NCBI GenBank assembly: GCA_015066525.1 | Contig: SVOG01000035.1 | Span: forward strand, 1-64,000 | Reading direction: 5' to 3' | Length of the DNA: 64,000 bases | Source: Oscillospiraceae bacterium | GTDB lineage: Bacteria; Bacillota; Clostridia; Oscillospirales; Acutalibacteraceae | In this document: positions 36,986 through 46,857 of the stretch, one piece after another | Position numbering within the stretch: position 1 is the stretch's first letter | Layout: the number at the start of each line of letters is the position of its first letter | Position numbers and translations under genes: made by a program | The notes under the pieces: model-generated | Databases searched by the model: none | What the model was told of the DNA's origin: nothing | Seen by the model: only the letters and a program-made list of their open reading frames with translations

Positions 36986-38478
36986 CAAAGAAATATTTGT
37001 CCGTTTTGCTGGCGGCAGTGCTGATGGCGAGCCTTTTTTCGGCTTGCGCGCAGCAGAAGGGCGGCGGCGAGGCGCACACCCTCGTGACCGAAACGACAAC
37101 CGCCATCGCAACCGACACCACGGGTTTTAAGTTGAGTTATTCCCAATCCGACTCGCTCAACCCGTACCGGACCAAAACGCTGAATAATCAAGTGGTCGAA
37201 ACTCTCGTATTCGACTCCCTCTTCGTCCCCGACGACAATTTCGAGGCGCAGCCCTCGATTGCGATGGGCTATGCATACGAAAACGGCACGACGCTGAACG
37301 TCACCATCACGAGCGGCATTCTCTTCTCAAACGGCAAGAAGCTGACGGCAAAGAGCGTCGTCCACTCCTTTAACGAGGCGAAGTCCTCGCCCCACTGGAA
37401 AAAAATGCTCTCCCCCATCAGCAGCGCCTCGGCGGTGAGCGACACGGTGGTAAAATTCACCCTCGCTTACCAAAATCCGAACGCGCACAACCTGCTGACC
37501 TTCGCGATTTCAAACGGCGACACCGATAAAAACGGCTACCCCATTGGCAGCGGACGGTACAAATTTGACGAAGGCGACGGTGCGGTATTCCTCACCGTAA
37601 ATGAAAAACACGCGGATTTCGCCCCGCATTTTACGAAGATTCCGCTCGTCAACATCACCTCGGAAGAGTCGATAGAAAACGCAATTAACATCGGCAATAT
37701 CAGCTACGCTTACCGCGATTTAAGCAAGGACGCCGACGTCAAGATGCAGTGCAATAAAAAAGCGGTGAATCTGACGAATCTCGTCTACATAGGCATCAAC
37801 GGCAACACGGGCATCACGAAGGATGAAAACATCCGCCGTGCTATTTCGCTCGCGGTTGACCGCGACACACTCGTCAAGAGTGCTTACAGGGGCTACGGAA
37901 GAAGCACGACCTCACCGTTTCACCCCGCCTCCAAGCTCGGCAAACAGTCGTCGGTATTCTCGACGAAAGCCGATGCCGCTGCCGCCAAGCAGGCAATCAC
38001 GCAGAGCGGCTACAAGGCAAAGGAGCTCAAGCTCGACATCCTCGTCAATAAAAACAAGGAACGCTATGCTGCCGCCAAACTCATCAAGCAGCAGCTCGAG
38101 GCGGCGGGTTTTTCCGTCACCATCAACCGCGAAAAGAATAAAACATACCGCTCCAAAATTTCGGGCGGCGGATATGATTTATATATCGGCGAAACGAGAA
38201 TTCCCAACGATATGAATATGCGCTCCTTTTTTACCAAAAACGGCGCGACGCGCTACGGAATTAATCTCAAATCGTCCAAAACGGCAAAGACTTACAGCAA
38301 TTATCTCAACAAAGGTGAGGAAATCGGCAGTTTCGTGCTCGCATTTTCGCAGGAGATGCCGTTCGTGCCGCTGCTTTACCGGCAGGGTATGATATGCTAC
38401 TCCAAGGCACTGCAGGGAGATATGCAGGGCTCAGCCGAAAACTATTTTTCCAATATAGAAGACTGGTACTATAACTAA
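36982..38478 (+). CDS. ABC transporter substrate-binding lipoprotein (SBP_bac_5 type)
   Basis: Lipobox SLFSAC; SDSLNPYRTKTLNNQVVETLVFDSL; start overlaps the ymdB stop (ATGA). Confidence 0.88.
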   Translation: MTKKYLSVLLAAVLMASLFSACAQQKGGGEAHTLVTETTTAIATDTTGFKLSYSQSDSLNPYRTKTLNNQVVETLVFDSLFVPDDNFEAQPSIAMGYAYENGTTLNVTITSGILFSNGKKLTAKSVVHSFNEAKSSPHWKKMLSPISSASAVSDTVVKFTLAYQNPNAHNLLTFAISNGDTDKNGYPIGSGRYKFDEGDGAVFLTVNEKHADFAPHFTKIPLVNITSEESIENAINIGNISYAYRDLSKDADVKMQCNKKAVNLTNLVYIGINGNTGITKDENIRRAISLAVDRDTLVKSAYRGYGRSTTSPFHPASKLGKQSSVFSTKADAAAAKQAITQSGYKAKELKLDILVNKNKERYAAAKLIKQQLEAAGFSVTINREKNKTYRSKISGGGYDLYIGETRIPNDMNMRSFFTKNGATRYGINLKSSKTAKTYSNYLNKGEEIGSFVLAFSQEMPFVPLLYRQGMICYSKALQGDMQGSAENYFSNIEDWYYN

Positions 38479-38493
38479 GCAGGAGGAAATGAT

Positions 38494-38850
38494 ATGATTA
38501 AATTTGAAAATCCTAACGGTTATATCGAGATTACAAATAATTATTTTGCACATCTCGTGGGCAACGCTGCGCAGAGCTGTTTCGGCGTGACGAGAATGGT
38601 CAACCCGAATCCGCTGCACAGTATTAAATCTGCCATCAAGAATAAAATTGACGCAGACAATACCAATCAGGGTGTTATCGTCAAGAGCGTCAACGGCGCG
38701 CTCGTCATCGACCTGCATATTGCCGTAAGCTACGGTGTCAATATCAACACCATCACCGACAGCATTGTCAACAAAGTACGCTACACCGTCGAGTCGGCAA
38801 CCGACCTCAAGGTGTCGCAGGTCAATGTACACGTTGACGGATTAAACTAA
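38494..38850 (+). CDS. Asp23/Gls24 family envelope stress protein
   Basis: 118 aa; GYIEITNNYFAHLVGNAAQSCFGVTRM; precedes the DAK2 gene. Confidence 0.92.
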   Translation: MIKFENPNGYIEITNNYFAHLVGNAAQSCFGVTRMVNPNPLHSIKSAIKNKIDADNTNQGVIVKSVNGALVIDLHIAVSYGVNINTITDSIVNKVRYTVESATDLKVSQVNVHVDGLN

Positions 38851-38869
38851 CAGCGGAGGGCTCGGCACT

Positions 38870-40531
38870 ATGATAACAGGAGTTATGTTCCGCGACGGAA
38901 TTATTTCCGCCGCCAATAACATATCAAATTCACGACAGGCGGTCGATGCGCTCAACATCTTCCCCGTTCCCGACGGCGACACGGGCACGAATATGTCAAT
39001 GACCATCACCGCTGCCAAAAAAGAAGTCGAGGGGATGCCCGACGACAGTAATCTCGGCGAGGTATCGAGCCGCTGCGCGTCCGCACTGCTCAGAGGCGCG
39101 CGCGGAAACTCGGGCGTTATTCTCTCGCTGATATTCAGAGGATTCGCCAAGGCGTTCAAGGAACTCGACGAGGCGAGCGGCAAGGATGTCGCAAAGGCAT
39201 TTCGTATGGGCACCGAGGCGGCATACAAGGCGGTTATGAAACCGACCGAGGGTACCATCCTCACCGTTATCCGCAAGGCGGCAGAGGCTGCTGAAGCAAT
39301 GGCAGAACAAAACGACGACCCGATTGAGGTCTGCGGCGCGGCGCTTCAGGCGGCGCGCGAGGCACTCGCCAAAACCCCCGAGCAGCTCCCCGTGCTGAAG
39401 AAGGCGGGCGTGGTCGACGCGGGCGGCCAGGGTCTCGTCCTTATCTTTGAAGGTTTCAACAGCGTATTCGGTCACGATGCAGTCGTACAGCTCATCGAAG
39501 GCTCGTCGGTCGAGCCCGTTACCGCCCCCGACAAGAAGGTTGTTGCCGAGGCGAGCGGCGATATTGAATTCGGCTACTGCTCGGAATTTCTCATTGAAAA
39601 AGCGAAGGACGCGGCGGAGAAAGACCCGCTCAGGCTCCGCGCTTATCTCGAATCCATCGGCGACTGCGTTGTCGTCGTCGACGACGATACGATTATCAAG
39701 GTGCACGTTCACTCGAACTGCCCCGGTAACGTCATCCAGTCTGCGCTCAAATACGGACAGCTCATCAATATCAAAATCGACAATATGCGCTATCAGCACC
39801 GCAACGCCGAGGTCGGCGTCAAGGAGGGTGACACCCCCATCCAGCCGACAGTCAGCGAGCCCGAAAACAAGTACGGCTTCGTTGCCGTATGCGCGGGCGA
39901 AGGTCTCGAGGAATTATTCAAAGACCTCGGCGCCGACGTGATTGTCAGCGGCGGCCAGACGATGAATCCGTCGACCGACGATATTCTGAACGCGATTATG
40001 CAGACCCCGGCAAAGACAGTATTCGTTCTCCCGAATAATAAGAACATCATTATGGCAGCGGAGCAGGCAATCCCGATGGCAAACGACCGCGAGGTCAGAG
40101 TGCTGCAGACCAAAACGATTCCGCAGGGTATCTCGGCAATGCTCTCCTTCGACGAGGGTGAGGATGCCGAAACCAATCAGATGACGATGATGGAAATGGC
40201 ATCGGCAGTCGAAACCGGTCAAATCACCTTTGCCGCACGCGACAGCGAGATTGACGGCAGCCCGATTAAAAAGGGCGAAGTGATGGGACTGTGCAACGGC
40301 AAAATTGTCTTTACGGGTAACGACCGCGAGGAAATCGCCTTCAAGACCGTCAACAAGTTATTCAAGAAGAGCCAGCACTCGCTCGTCACCCTCATCTACG
40401 GCGAGGGCGTCAGCGAAGAGGCGGCAAACGACCTTGAGGAGAAACTCAGGAAAAAACATAAGAACGATATGGAAATCAGCGTTGTAAACGGCGGTCAGCC
40501 GATTTACTACTATATTATATCGGTAGAATAA
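38870..40531 (+). CDS. fakA: DAK2/DegV-like fatty acid kinase catalytic subunit (YloV/FakA)
   Basis: 553 aa; NIFPVPDGDTGTNM, SALLRGARGNSGVILS, DAGGQGL motifs. Confidence 0.92.
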   Translation: MITGVMFRDGIISAANNISNSRQAVDALNIFPVPDGDTGTNMSMTITAAKKEVEGMPDDSNLGEVSSRCASALLRGARGNSGVILSLIFRGFAKAFKELDEASGKDVAKAFRMGTEAAYKAVMKPTEGTILTVIRKAAEAAEAMAEQNDDPIEVCGAALQAAREALAKTPEQLPVLKKAGVVDAGGQGLVLIFEGFNSVFGHDAVVQLIEGSSVEPVTAPDKKVVAEASGDIEFGYCSEFLIEKAKDAAEKDPLRLRAYLESIGDCVVVVDDDTIIKVHVHSNCPGNVIQSALKYGQLINIKIDNMRYQHRNAEVGVKEGDTPIQPTVSEPENKYGFVAVCAGEGLEELFKDLGADVIVSGGQTMNPSTDDILNAIMQTPAKTVFVLPNNKNIIMAAEQAIPMANDREVRVLQTKTIPQGISAMLSFDEGEDAETNQMTMMEMASAVETGQITFAARDSEIDGSPIKKGEVMGLCNGKIVFTGNDREEIAFKTVNKLFKKSQHSLVTLIYGEGVSEEAANDLEEKLRKKHKNDMEISVVNGGQPIYYYIISVE

Positions 40532-42567
40532 TGATTGATTTTGCAAACGCGAATCTGAACACTTGCAACATTCAGTATATCAAGGGTGTTGGCGAAAAAC
40601 GTGCCCGGCTTTTTAATAAGCTGGGCATTTATTCAGTGCGCGACTTAATCACCTTTTATCCGCGTAAGTACCAGGACTGGAGCAAGAACGTCAGCGTCCT
40701 CGACGCGCCCGAGGGCGAAGTCGTGGCAGTCAAAGCGACGATGATTACCCCCGTCAAGGAGGCGCTCATCCGCAAGGGAATGACGCTCTATAAATGCAAT
40801 TTCTCGGACGGGCAGAACGTCATCCATGTGACGCTGTTTAACAATAAATATCTCGCGCAGTCGCTCAGGACCTACGACGACTACATCCTCTACGGCAAGG
40901 TGGAAAAAAGTTTTACCTCGGCAAGCATGACCTCGCCGCAGATTGAAAAACTCGAAACCGCAGGCGGCGTGCACCCGATTTATCCCGCAACGGACAAGCT
41001 CAATTCGCGCGCCATCGCAAAAGTCATCAAAACGGCGCTCGACGCCATTCCCGAAATAGAGGACACGCTCACCGAGGATATCCGAAAGCGCTATCATCTC
41101 TGTTCCCTCGATTTTGCCACGCGCGAAATTCATTTTCCGACGAAGGCGGAAAATATCGAAATTGCACGGCGCAGGCTGATATTCGAGGAACTGCTCACGC
41201 TCCAGCTCGGTCTCCTCAAATTAAAAGATAAAAAAGAAACCGAAAACAAACTCAAAATCAACGCGGACTGCACGGAAGAATTTTGTGCGCTCCTCCCCTT
41301 TGAACTGACGGGGGCGCAGCGAAGAGCCATCGGCGAATGCGTCGCCGATATGATGAGTCCGCAGGCGATGAACCGCCTTATCCAGGGCGATGTCGGCTCG
41401 GGCAAGACCGCAGTGGCGGCTGCCGTGATGTACAGCACCGTCAAGAGCGGGTATCAGTGCGCGATGATGGCGCCGACAGAAATCCTCGCCAACCAGCACT
41501 ACGCGTCACTGACGCAGTTATTCGAAGGCACAAATGTCAGAACCGCACTGCTGACGGGCGCGACGAAGGCGAAGGAAAAGCGCGAAATCAAAGCCGCGCT
41601 GATGGAGGGCGAGATTGATATTATCATCGGCACGCACGCACTGATTCAAAACGATGTCGAATTCAGGGAACTCGCACTCGTCGTCACCGACGAGCAGCAC
41701 CGATTCGGCGTCGAGCAGCGGGCGACGCTCGCGATGAAGGGAACGAACCCGCATCTGATGGTTATGAGCGCGACGCCGATTCCGCGCACGCTCGGACTGA
41801 TTATTTACGGCGACCTCGACATCAGCATCCTCGACGAGCTTCCGCCCGGACGGCAGGAAATCCGCACGGACGTCGTCACGAGCGCCTACCACGACAGAAT
41901 TTACACCTTTATTAAAAAAGCGATTGACGCGGGCAACCAGGCGTACATCGTCTGCTCGCTCGTCGACGAGGGCGAGAGCGACCTCATCAGCGCCAAGGAA
42001 TACGCCGAAGAACTGCAGACCAAGGTATTTCAGCATTATAACCTCGGACTGCTCCACGGCAAGATGAAGGCAAAGGAAAAGGACGCGGTGATGTCCGCCT
42101 TTGCACGGGGGGAGGTGCAGGTGCTCGTCTCTACCACCGTCGTCGAAGTCGGTGTCGATGTGCCAAACGCGACGATTATGCTGATTGAAAACGCCGAGCG
42201 ATTCGGACTTTCGGCACTGCATCAGCTGCGCGGCAGAGTCGGTCGCGGTAAGGATAAATCCTACTGCATCCTTGTCAGCGACAGCAAGAGCGACTCCGCG
42301 CGGGAGCGTCTGCAGGTGATGAAGAGCACGAATAACGGCTTCAAAATTGCGGACTACGACCTCAAAACGAGAGGCCCCGGCGACTTCTTCGGCAAGCGGC
42401 AGCACGGACTGCCGAATCTCATCATTGCCGATATGCTCGGCGATATGGAAACGCTCAAGGAGTGTCAGCAGTGCGCCGAGGAAATGCTCAGCGAGGATAT
42501 CCGACTCGACAAATACCCCGCGCTTTGCGACAACATCAACGAGATGTTTCGCAAGACGGATTATTAG
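40531..42567 (+). CDS. recG: ATP-dependent DNA helicase RecG
   Basis: 678 aa; QGDVGSGKTAVAAAVM, DEQHRFGVEQRATL, SATPIPRTL, HQLRGRVGRG. Confidence 0.98.
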   Translation: MIDFANANLNTCNIQYIKGVGEKRARLFNKLGIYSVRDLITFYPRKYQDWSKNVSVLDAPEGEVVAVKATMITPVKEALIRKGMTLYKCNFSDGQNVIHVTLFNNKYLAQSLRTYDDYILYGKVEKSFTSASMTSPQIEKLETAGGVHPIYPATDKLNSRAIAKVIKTALDAIPEIEDTLTEDIRKRYHLCSLDFATREIHFPTKAENIEIARRRLIFEELLTLQLGLLKLKDKKETENKLKINADCTEEFCALLPFELTGAQRRAIGECVADMMSPQAMNRLIQGDVGSGKTAVAAAVMYSTVKSGYQCAMMAPTEILANQHYASLTQLFEGTNVRTALLTGATKAKEKREIKAALMEGEIDIIIGTHALIQNDVEFRELALVVTDEQHRFGVEQRATLAMKGTNPHLMVMSATPIPRTLGLIIYGDLDISILDELPPGRQEIRTDVVTSAYHDRIYTFIKKAIDAGNQAYIVCSLVDEGESDLISAKEYAEELQTKVFQHYNLGLLHGKMKAKEKDAVMSAFARGEVQVLVSTTVVEVGVDVPNATIMLIENAERFGLSALHQLRGRVGRGKDKSYCILVSDSKSDSARERLQVMKSTNNGFKIADYDLKTRGPGDFFGKRQHGLPNLIIADMLGDMETLKECQQCAEEMLSEDIRLDKYPALCDNINEMFRKTDY

Positions 42568-42588
42568 TATTATTTTCATTGTATTACG

Positions 42589-42617
42589 AACACACCCGGT
42601 TTTCGGGTGTGTTTTTT
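42589..42617 (+). terminator. Terminator after recG
   Basis: aacacacccggttttcgggtgtgtttttt. Confidence 0.85.
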
Positions 42618-42651
42618 ATGTGCCGAAAATGAAGGTCAAAGATGGTCAGGG

Positions 42652-42683
42652 TTATGCACGAAACGTGAATAAAATCGCGAAAA
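42652..42683 (+). repeat. Direct repeat 1 upstream of phage operon
   Basis: TTATGCAcgaaacGTGAATAAAAtcgcGAAAA. Confidence 0.65.
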
Positions 42684-42712
42684 AAAATATTTTTTGCCAT
42701 TTTGGTGTCCAA

Positions 42713-42745
42713 TTATGCATAAAAAGTGAATAAAAACCCCGAAAA
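42713..42745 (+). repeat. Direct repeat 2 upstream of phage operon
   Basis: TTATGCAtaaaaaGTGAATAAAAaccccGAAAA, 61 bp after repeat 1. Confidence 0.65.
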
Positions 42746-42829
42746 CCACCCTAATAGTGGGAGACCTTTTTGAAAAACACATTTCAAACGGCTCCCCGCA
42801 GTTTCACAAATCATGAAAGGACGGCAAGT

Positions 42830-43156
42830 ATGGCACGAAGGAAAAAGAGCACGAAGGAAATCATCGAGCAAGGTCTGATGAAACTCGCGACGGGCGACGT
42901 CAGCGACGCGGTATCGCTCCTCTACCTCAGCGACGAGGAAGCGATGGAAAAACTGCCGAAGCTGAATCTCTTTAACGTCAGCGAAATCAAACGGCCGAAG
43001 GGCGGCGGGCTGGAAATCAAATTCTTTGACCGCATCAAAGCCTTTGAGCGGCTGGGTGAAGTGCAAAACAGTACGGTGGGTGAAGAACTCGGATTCTATC
43101 AGGCACTTGAAAAGAGCATTGAAAACGCAGGGGGCGATTTCCCGCAATATGATTAA
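42830..43156 (+). CDS. Probable phage terminase small subunit
   Basis: MARRKKSTKEIIEQGLMKLATGDVSDAVSLLYLSDEE; immediately 5' of terL; SD gaaagga. Confidence 0.7.
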   Translation: MARRKKSTKEIIEQGLMKLATGDVSDAVSLLYLSDEEAMEKLPKLNLFNVSEIKRPKGGGLEIKFFDRIKAFERLGEVQNSTVGEELGFYQALEKSIENAGGDFPQYD

Positions 43157-44402
43157 GTTCAAAGTCTTTTCAAAAAAACAGCTGCTCACCCTCAACTGGT
43201 GGTGCAGGGGCAGTCGCTATGAGGAGAAAAACGGCATCATCTGTGACGGTGCCGTCAGGTCCGGCAAAACACTTTGTATGTCAATCTCCTTTATCAGCTG
43301 GGCATTTTATCGGTTTAACGATACCTCGTTTGCGCTCTGCGGCAAGACGATTTCGTCGCTCAGGCGCAATGTCGTAACGCCCCTCATTCCCGTGCTCAAA
43401 GGTCTCGGATTTTCGGTGGAGGAAAAAATCAGCCGAAACTATCTGATTATCGAAAAGGGCGGCGTCAGAAATCGCTTTTACCTCTTTGGCGGAAGAGATG
43501 AAAGCTCGGCGGCACTGATACAGGGTATGACCCTGGGCGGCGTTCTCTTCGACGAGGTGGCACTGATGCCCCGCTCCTTTGTGGAGCAGGCGCTCGCGCG
43601 GTGCTCCCTCGAAGGGGCAAAATACTGGTTCAACTGCAACCCCGAGCATCCCTATCACTGGTTTTATAATGAGTGGATTAAAAAATCAGCGGATAAGAAT
43701 ATGCTTCTGCTCCACTTCACCATGGACGACAATCCTTCGCTGTCAGAAGCAGTGAAACTGCGCTACAAAAATCTTTATTCCGGTGCGTTCTACGAACGCT
43801 TCATCGAGGGCAAGTGGGTCGCCGCCGACGGTCTCGTCTACCCGATGTTTGACGCAAACCGCCACATCCGCACTGCCGAAAACTACGACGAATACTATCT
43901 GTCGTGCGACTACGGAACGGTCAACCCGTTCTCGCTCGGGCTATGGGGTCACAGCGGCGACGCGTGGTACCGCGTCAATGAGTACTACCACTCCTCGCGC
44001 GACCGCGGTGTGCAGCTCACCGACGAGGAATACTACGCCGAACTCGAAAAACTCGCCGCAGGAAAAAGCGTCACCGCCCTCATCATCGACCCCTCCGCCG
44101 CCTCGTTCATCGAGGTCGTAAAACGCCACGGCAAATACCGCGTCATCAAGGCGGACAACGATGTACTCAGCGGGATTAACCGCGTATGCTCGGCACTGAA
44201 AAACGGCGAAATCTTCTTCTCGCCCCTGTGCGCCGACACGCTGCGCGAGTTTTCGGTCTACCGCTGGGATGACGGCATTAAAAAGGACGCACCGAAAAAG
44301 GAAAACGACCACGCAATGGATGACATCCGCTATTTTGTACATACCGTGCTTGCAAAAAGCGGTGACGACTGTTCCTTCTCCATTGCGGTTGAAAGGAAGT
44401 GA
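43149..44402 (+). CDS. Phage terminase large subunit (PBSX type)
   Basis: GAVRSGKTLCMSISFI Walker A, GVLFDEVALMP Walker B, YLSCDYGTVNPFSLGLWG nuclease motif; start MIKFKVFSKKQ. Confidence 0.93.
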   Translation: MIKFKVFSKKQLLTLNWWCRGSRYEEKNGIICDGAVRSGKTLCMSISFISWAFYRFNDTSFALCGKTISSLRRNVVTPLIPVLKGLGFSVEEKISRNYLIIEKGGVRNRFYLFGGRDESSAALIQGMTLGGVLFDEVALMPRSFVEQALARCSLEGAKYWFNCNPEHPYHWFYNEWIKKSADKNMLLLHFTMDDNPSLSEAVKLRYKNLYSGAFYERFIEGKWVAADGLVYPMFDANRHIRTAENYDEYYLSCDYGTVNPFSLGLWGHSGDAWYRVNEYYHSSRDRGVQLTDEEYYAELEKLAAGKSVTALIIDPSAASFIEVVKRHGKYRVIKADNDVLSGINRVCSALKNGEIFFSPLCADTLREFSVYRWDDGIKKDAPKKENDHAMDDIRYFVHTVLAKSGDDCSFSIAVERK

Positions 44403-44406
44403 AGCC

Positions 44407-45570
44407 TTGGGCATTTTTAAGAAGGACAAAACCAAACCGCAGCCTGCACCCGAAGAAAACAGTACGGCTGTGATGACGAGCTGCGTCAGCACGCACCCGT
44501 TTTGGCAACTCAGCGGCTATGTGCCGATGGCGGGCGCAGACGGCAGGATTTATCAATCCCTGCGCGAAGCGGTCCCGATTATCGACGCCGCTATCTATAA
44601 AATTGTGCGGCTGATGGGCGGCTTTACCTTTGTCACAGGTAACGAAGCCTGCGACAAGGAGATGAACGCCTTTTTCGGCAGGGTCAATGTCGGCGGCAAC
44701 CAGAGAGGTATCCAGGCATTCGTCGACGGATATGTGGAGCAGCTCCTCACCTACGGCACCGCCATCGGCGAGATGCTCTGCAACGAAAACGGATTCTACG
44801 CCCTTTATAACGGCGAACTCGACGCACTCGAAGTCAAACGCAAAAAGGACAGCATCGAGCCGGAATTCTTCAACATCTCCTCGGGCAAAGCGGTGCGCAT
44901 CGAAGAGCCCGATAAGCTGCTCTTCTCCGTACTCAATCCCGCGCCGGGAAGTATCATCGGCACCAGCCTTCTCAAGGGGCTGCCCTTTGTCAGCGACATC
45001 CTGCTCAAAATTTACAACACCGTCGGCGTCAACTGGGAGCGCGTGGGCAATCTCCGCTACGCCGTCACCTACAAACCGCAAAACGACGGCACCGACAGAG
45101 CCTTCGCGAAAGAACGCGCCAATCAGATGGCGCAGGCGTGGAAGGACGCGATGAGTTCACGGGAAAGCGTCAAGGATTTCGTCGCAGTCGGCGATGTGAA
45201 AATCAGCGTCATCGGCGCGGACAATCAGATACTCGACAGTGAAGTACCCGCGCGCCAGATGCTCGAGCAGATTATCGCCAAGACGGGCCTGATGCCCTAT
45301 ATGTTCGGACTGAGCTGGTCCACGACGGAGCGTATGAGTCAGCAGCAGGCGGATATCCTCACGACCGAACTCGAATCGTACCGTCGCATCGTAACGCCCG
45401 TTATCGAGAAAATCGGCAGGACCTATCTCGCCATCAACGGAATCACTGCCCCCCTCTCGGTCGAGTGGAGCGACATCACGCTGCAGGACGAAACGCAGCT
45501 CGCCGAAGCGCGCAAGCTGAACGCCGAGGCTGACAAAATACTGACGGAGGTAAACGGCATTGAAGAATAA
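44407..45570 (+). CDS. Phage portal protein
   Basis: TTG start GIFKKDKTKPQ; VDGYVEQLLTYGTAIGEMLC, WERVGNLRYAVTY, STTERMSQQQADILTTEL. Confidence 0.85.
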   Translation: MGIFKKDKTKPQPAPEENSTAVMTSCVSTHPFWQLSGYVPMAGADGRIYQSLREAVPIIDAAIYKIVRLMGGFTFVTGNEACDKEMNAFFGRVNVGGNQRGIQAFVDGYVEQLLTYGTAIGEMLCNENGFYALYNGELDALEVKRKKDSIEPEFFNISSGKAVRIEEPDKLLFSVLNPAPGSIIGTSLLKGLPFVSDILLKIYNTVGVNWERVGNLRYAVTYKPQNDGTDRAFAKERANQMAQAWKDAMSSRESVKDFVAVGDVKISVIGADNQILDSEVPARQMLEQIIAKTGLMPYMFGLSWSTTERMSQQQADILTTELESYRRIVTPVIEKIGRTYLAINGITAPLSVEWSDITLQDETQLAEARKLNAEADKILTEVNGIEE

Positions 45571-46480
45571 AAGCGATATCGAAAAGATTAACGCCTTCAC
45601 CAAAACGCCGCTCAGTGAAAACGACGTGTACATCTTCACGGTGAAACTCTGCAACAACGACATCGACAGGGATTTCGAAAAGTTTTCGCTCGCGTCGCTG
45701 AAAGCGCTGCAGCCGATGTTCATCGGCAAGACGGGTATCTTTGACCACTCGATGAAAAGCGCCGACCAGAAGGCACGAATTTTCGACACCTACCTCGAAA
45801 AAGAGGCGGACAAGCTGACCGCCGACGGCGAAGCGTTCTGGTCGCTCAAAGCGAAGGCATATATGCTCAGAAACGACGGCAACAAGTCGCTCATCGACGA
45901 AATCGAGGGCGGTATCAAGAAAGAGGTCTCCGTTTCGTGCGCGATGGGCGAGAGCATCTGCTCCGTCTGCGGCAAGGATAAGCGAAGGGGCGGCTGTTCT
46001 CACATTAACGGCAGAATGTACGGCGACAAGCAGGCATTCACCATTCTGAACGCGCCGACCGACGCTTACGAATTCAGCTTTGTCGCCGTTCCCGCGCAGC
46101 GCGAGGCAGGCGTGACAAAATCATTCAGGACAAAGGAGTTGGATATGGAAAACATCTTAAAAACCATCAAATCCTGCGACGGCGAAGTAACGCTCACCAA
46201 GGCGCAGGCAAATGAAATCTCCTCATACATCGAGGAGCTCAAAGAGGGCGCGGCGCTCGGCGAGGAATACAAAAAGAAACTCGCGGGCGAAGTCTCCGGT
46301 ATGCTCTCGCTGGCGCTGCCGCACATCGACAGCAAACTGTTTCAGTCAGTCACCTCGGTGATGACCGTCAAGGAACTGCTCGGTTTCAAAAACGGTCTCA
46401 AGACCGAGAGCGTAAAGCCGCAACTGGCGCGTGCTGACAAAACGGAAAACAACACGGATTACTCACAATTCAGAATTTAG
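45560..46480 (+). CDS. Prohead protease fused to scaffold-like domain (XkdF-like)
   Basis: 306 aa, TTG start; DRDFEKFSLASLKALQPMFIGKTGIFDHSMKS; CSVCGKDKRRGGCSH insert; YEFSFVAVPAQREAGVTK; internal SD and ATG at 46145. Confidence 0.75.
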   Translation: MKNKSDIEKINAFTKTPLSENDVYIFTVKLCNNDIDRDFEKFSLASLKALQPMFIGKTGIFDHSMKSADQKARIFDTYLEKEADKLTADGEAFWSLKAKAYMLRNDGNKSLIDEIEGGIKKEVSVSCAMGESICSVCGKDKRRGGCSHINGRMYGDKQAFTILNAPTDAYEFSFVAVPAQREAGVTKSFRTKELDMENILKTIKSCDGEVTLTKAQANEISSYIEELKEGAALGEEYKKKLAGEVSGMLSLALPHIDSKLFQSVTSVMTVKELLGFKNGLKTESVKPQLARADKTENNTDYSQFRI

Positions 46481-46489
46481 GAGGTAACT

Positions 46490-46837
46490 ATGAGTATTTC
46501 ATACAAAGGCTATAAAGAAAACACTCTCACTCTCGAACAGGGCGCTGACCTCACTGTGGGCGCACCCGTAACCGTAAACGCAAACGGCGCGGCAGTGCCC
46601 GCGCCCATCGGCGCGGCATTCATCGGTGTCTGCACCGCTATCAGAAACGGGTTTGCCAGCATCCAGACCGACGGCTACACCGAACTCGAATACACCGGCA
46701 CCGCACCATCCACGGGTCTGGCAACTCTCGTTGCCGCCGGCAGCAACAAGGTCAAGGCGGGCGGCGATAACGACATCGCTCTTTACAAGGTCGTCAAGCT
46801 CGACACCGTCAATTCCATCGTCGGAATTATCCTTTAA
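46490..46837 (+). CDS. Probable capsid decoration/structural protein
   Basis: 115 aa between protease and major capsid; Ala/Gly/Val-rich beta-type sequence; SD aggaggt. Confidence 0.6.
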   Translation: MSISYKGYKENTLTLEQGADLTVGAPVTVNANGAAVPAPIGAAFIGVCTAIRNGFASIQTDGYTELEYTGTAPSTGLATLVAAGSNKVKAGGDNDIALYKVVKLDTVNSIVGIIL

Positions 46838-46857
46838 TTTACAGGAGGTAACACATT

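Noticed and set aside
42713-42735. ArgR-box-like sequence TATGCATAAAAAGTGAAT
   Set aside because: Half sites are in direct rather than inverted orientation, so it does not fit the ARG-box palindrome
42652-42745. Direct repeats considered as a mini-CRISPR or att pair
   Set aside because: Only two imperfect copies, both on one side of the module; no cas genes and no matching copy at the right edge
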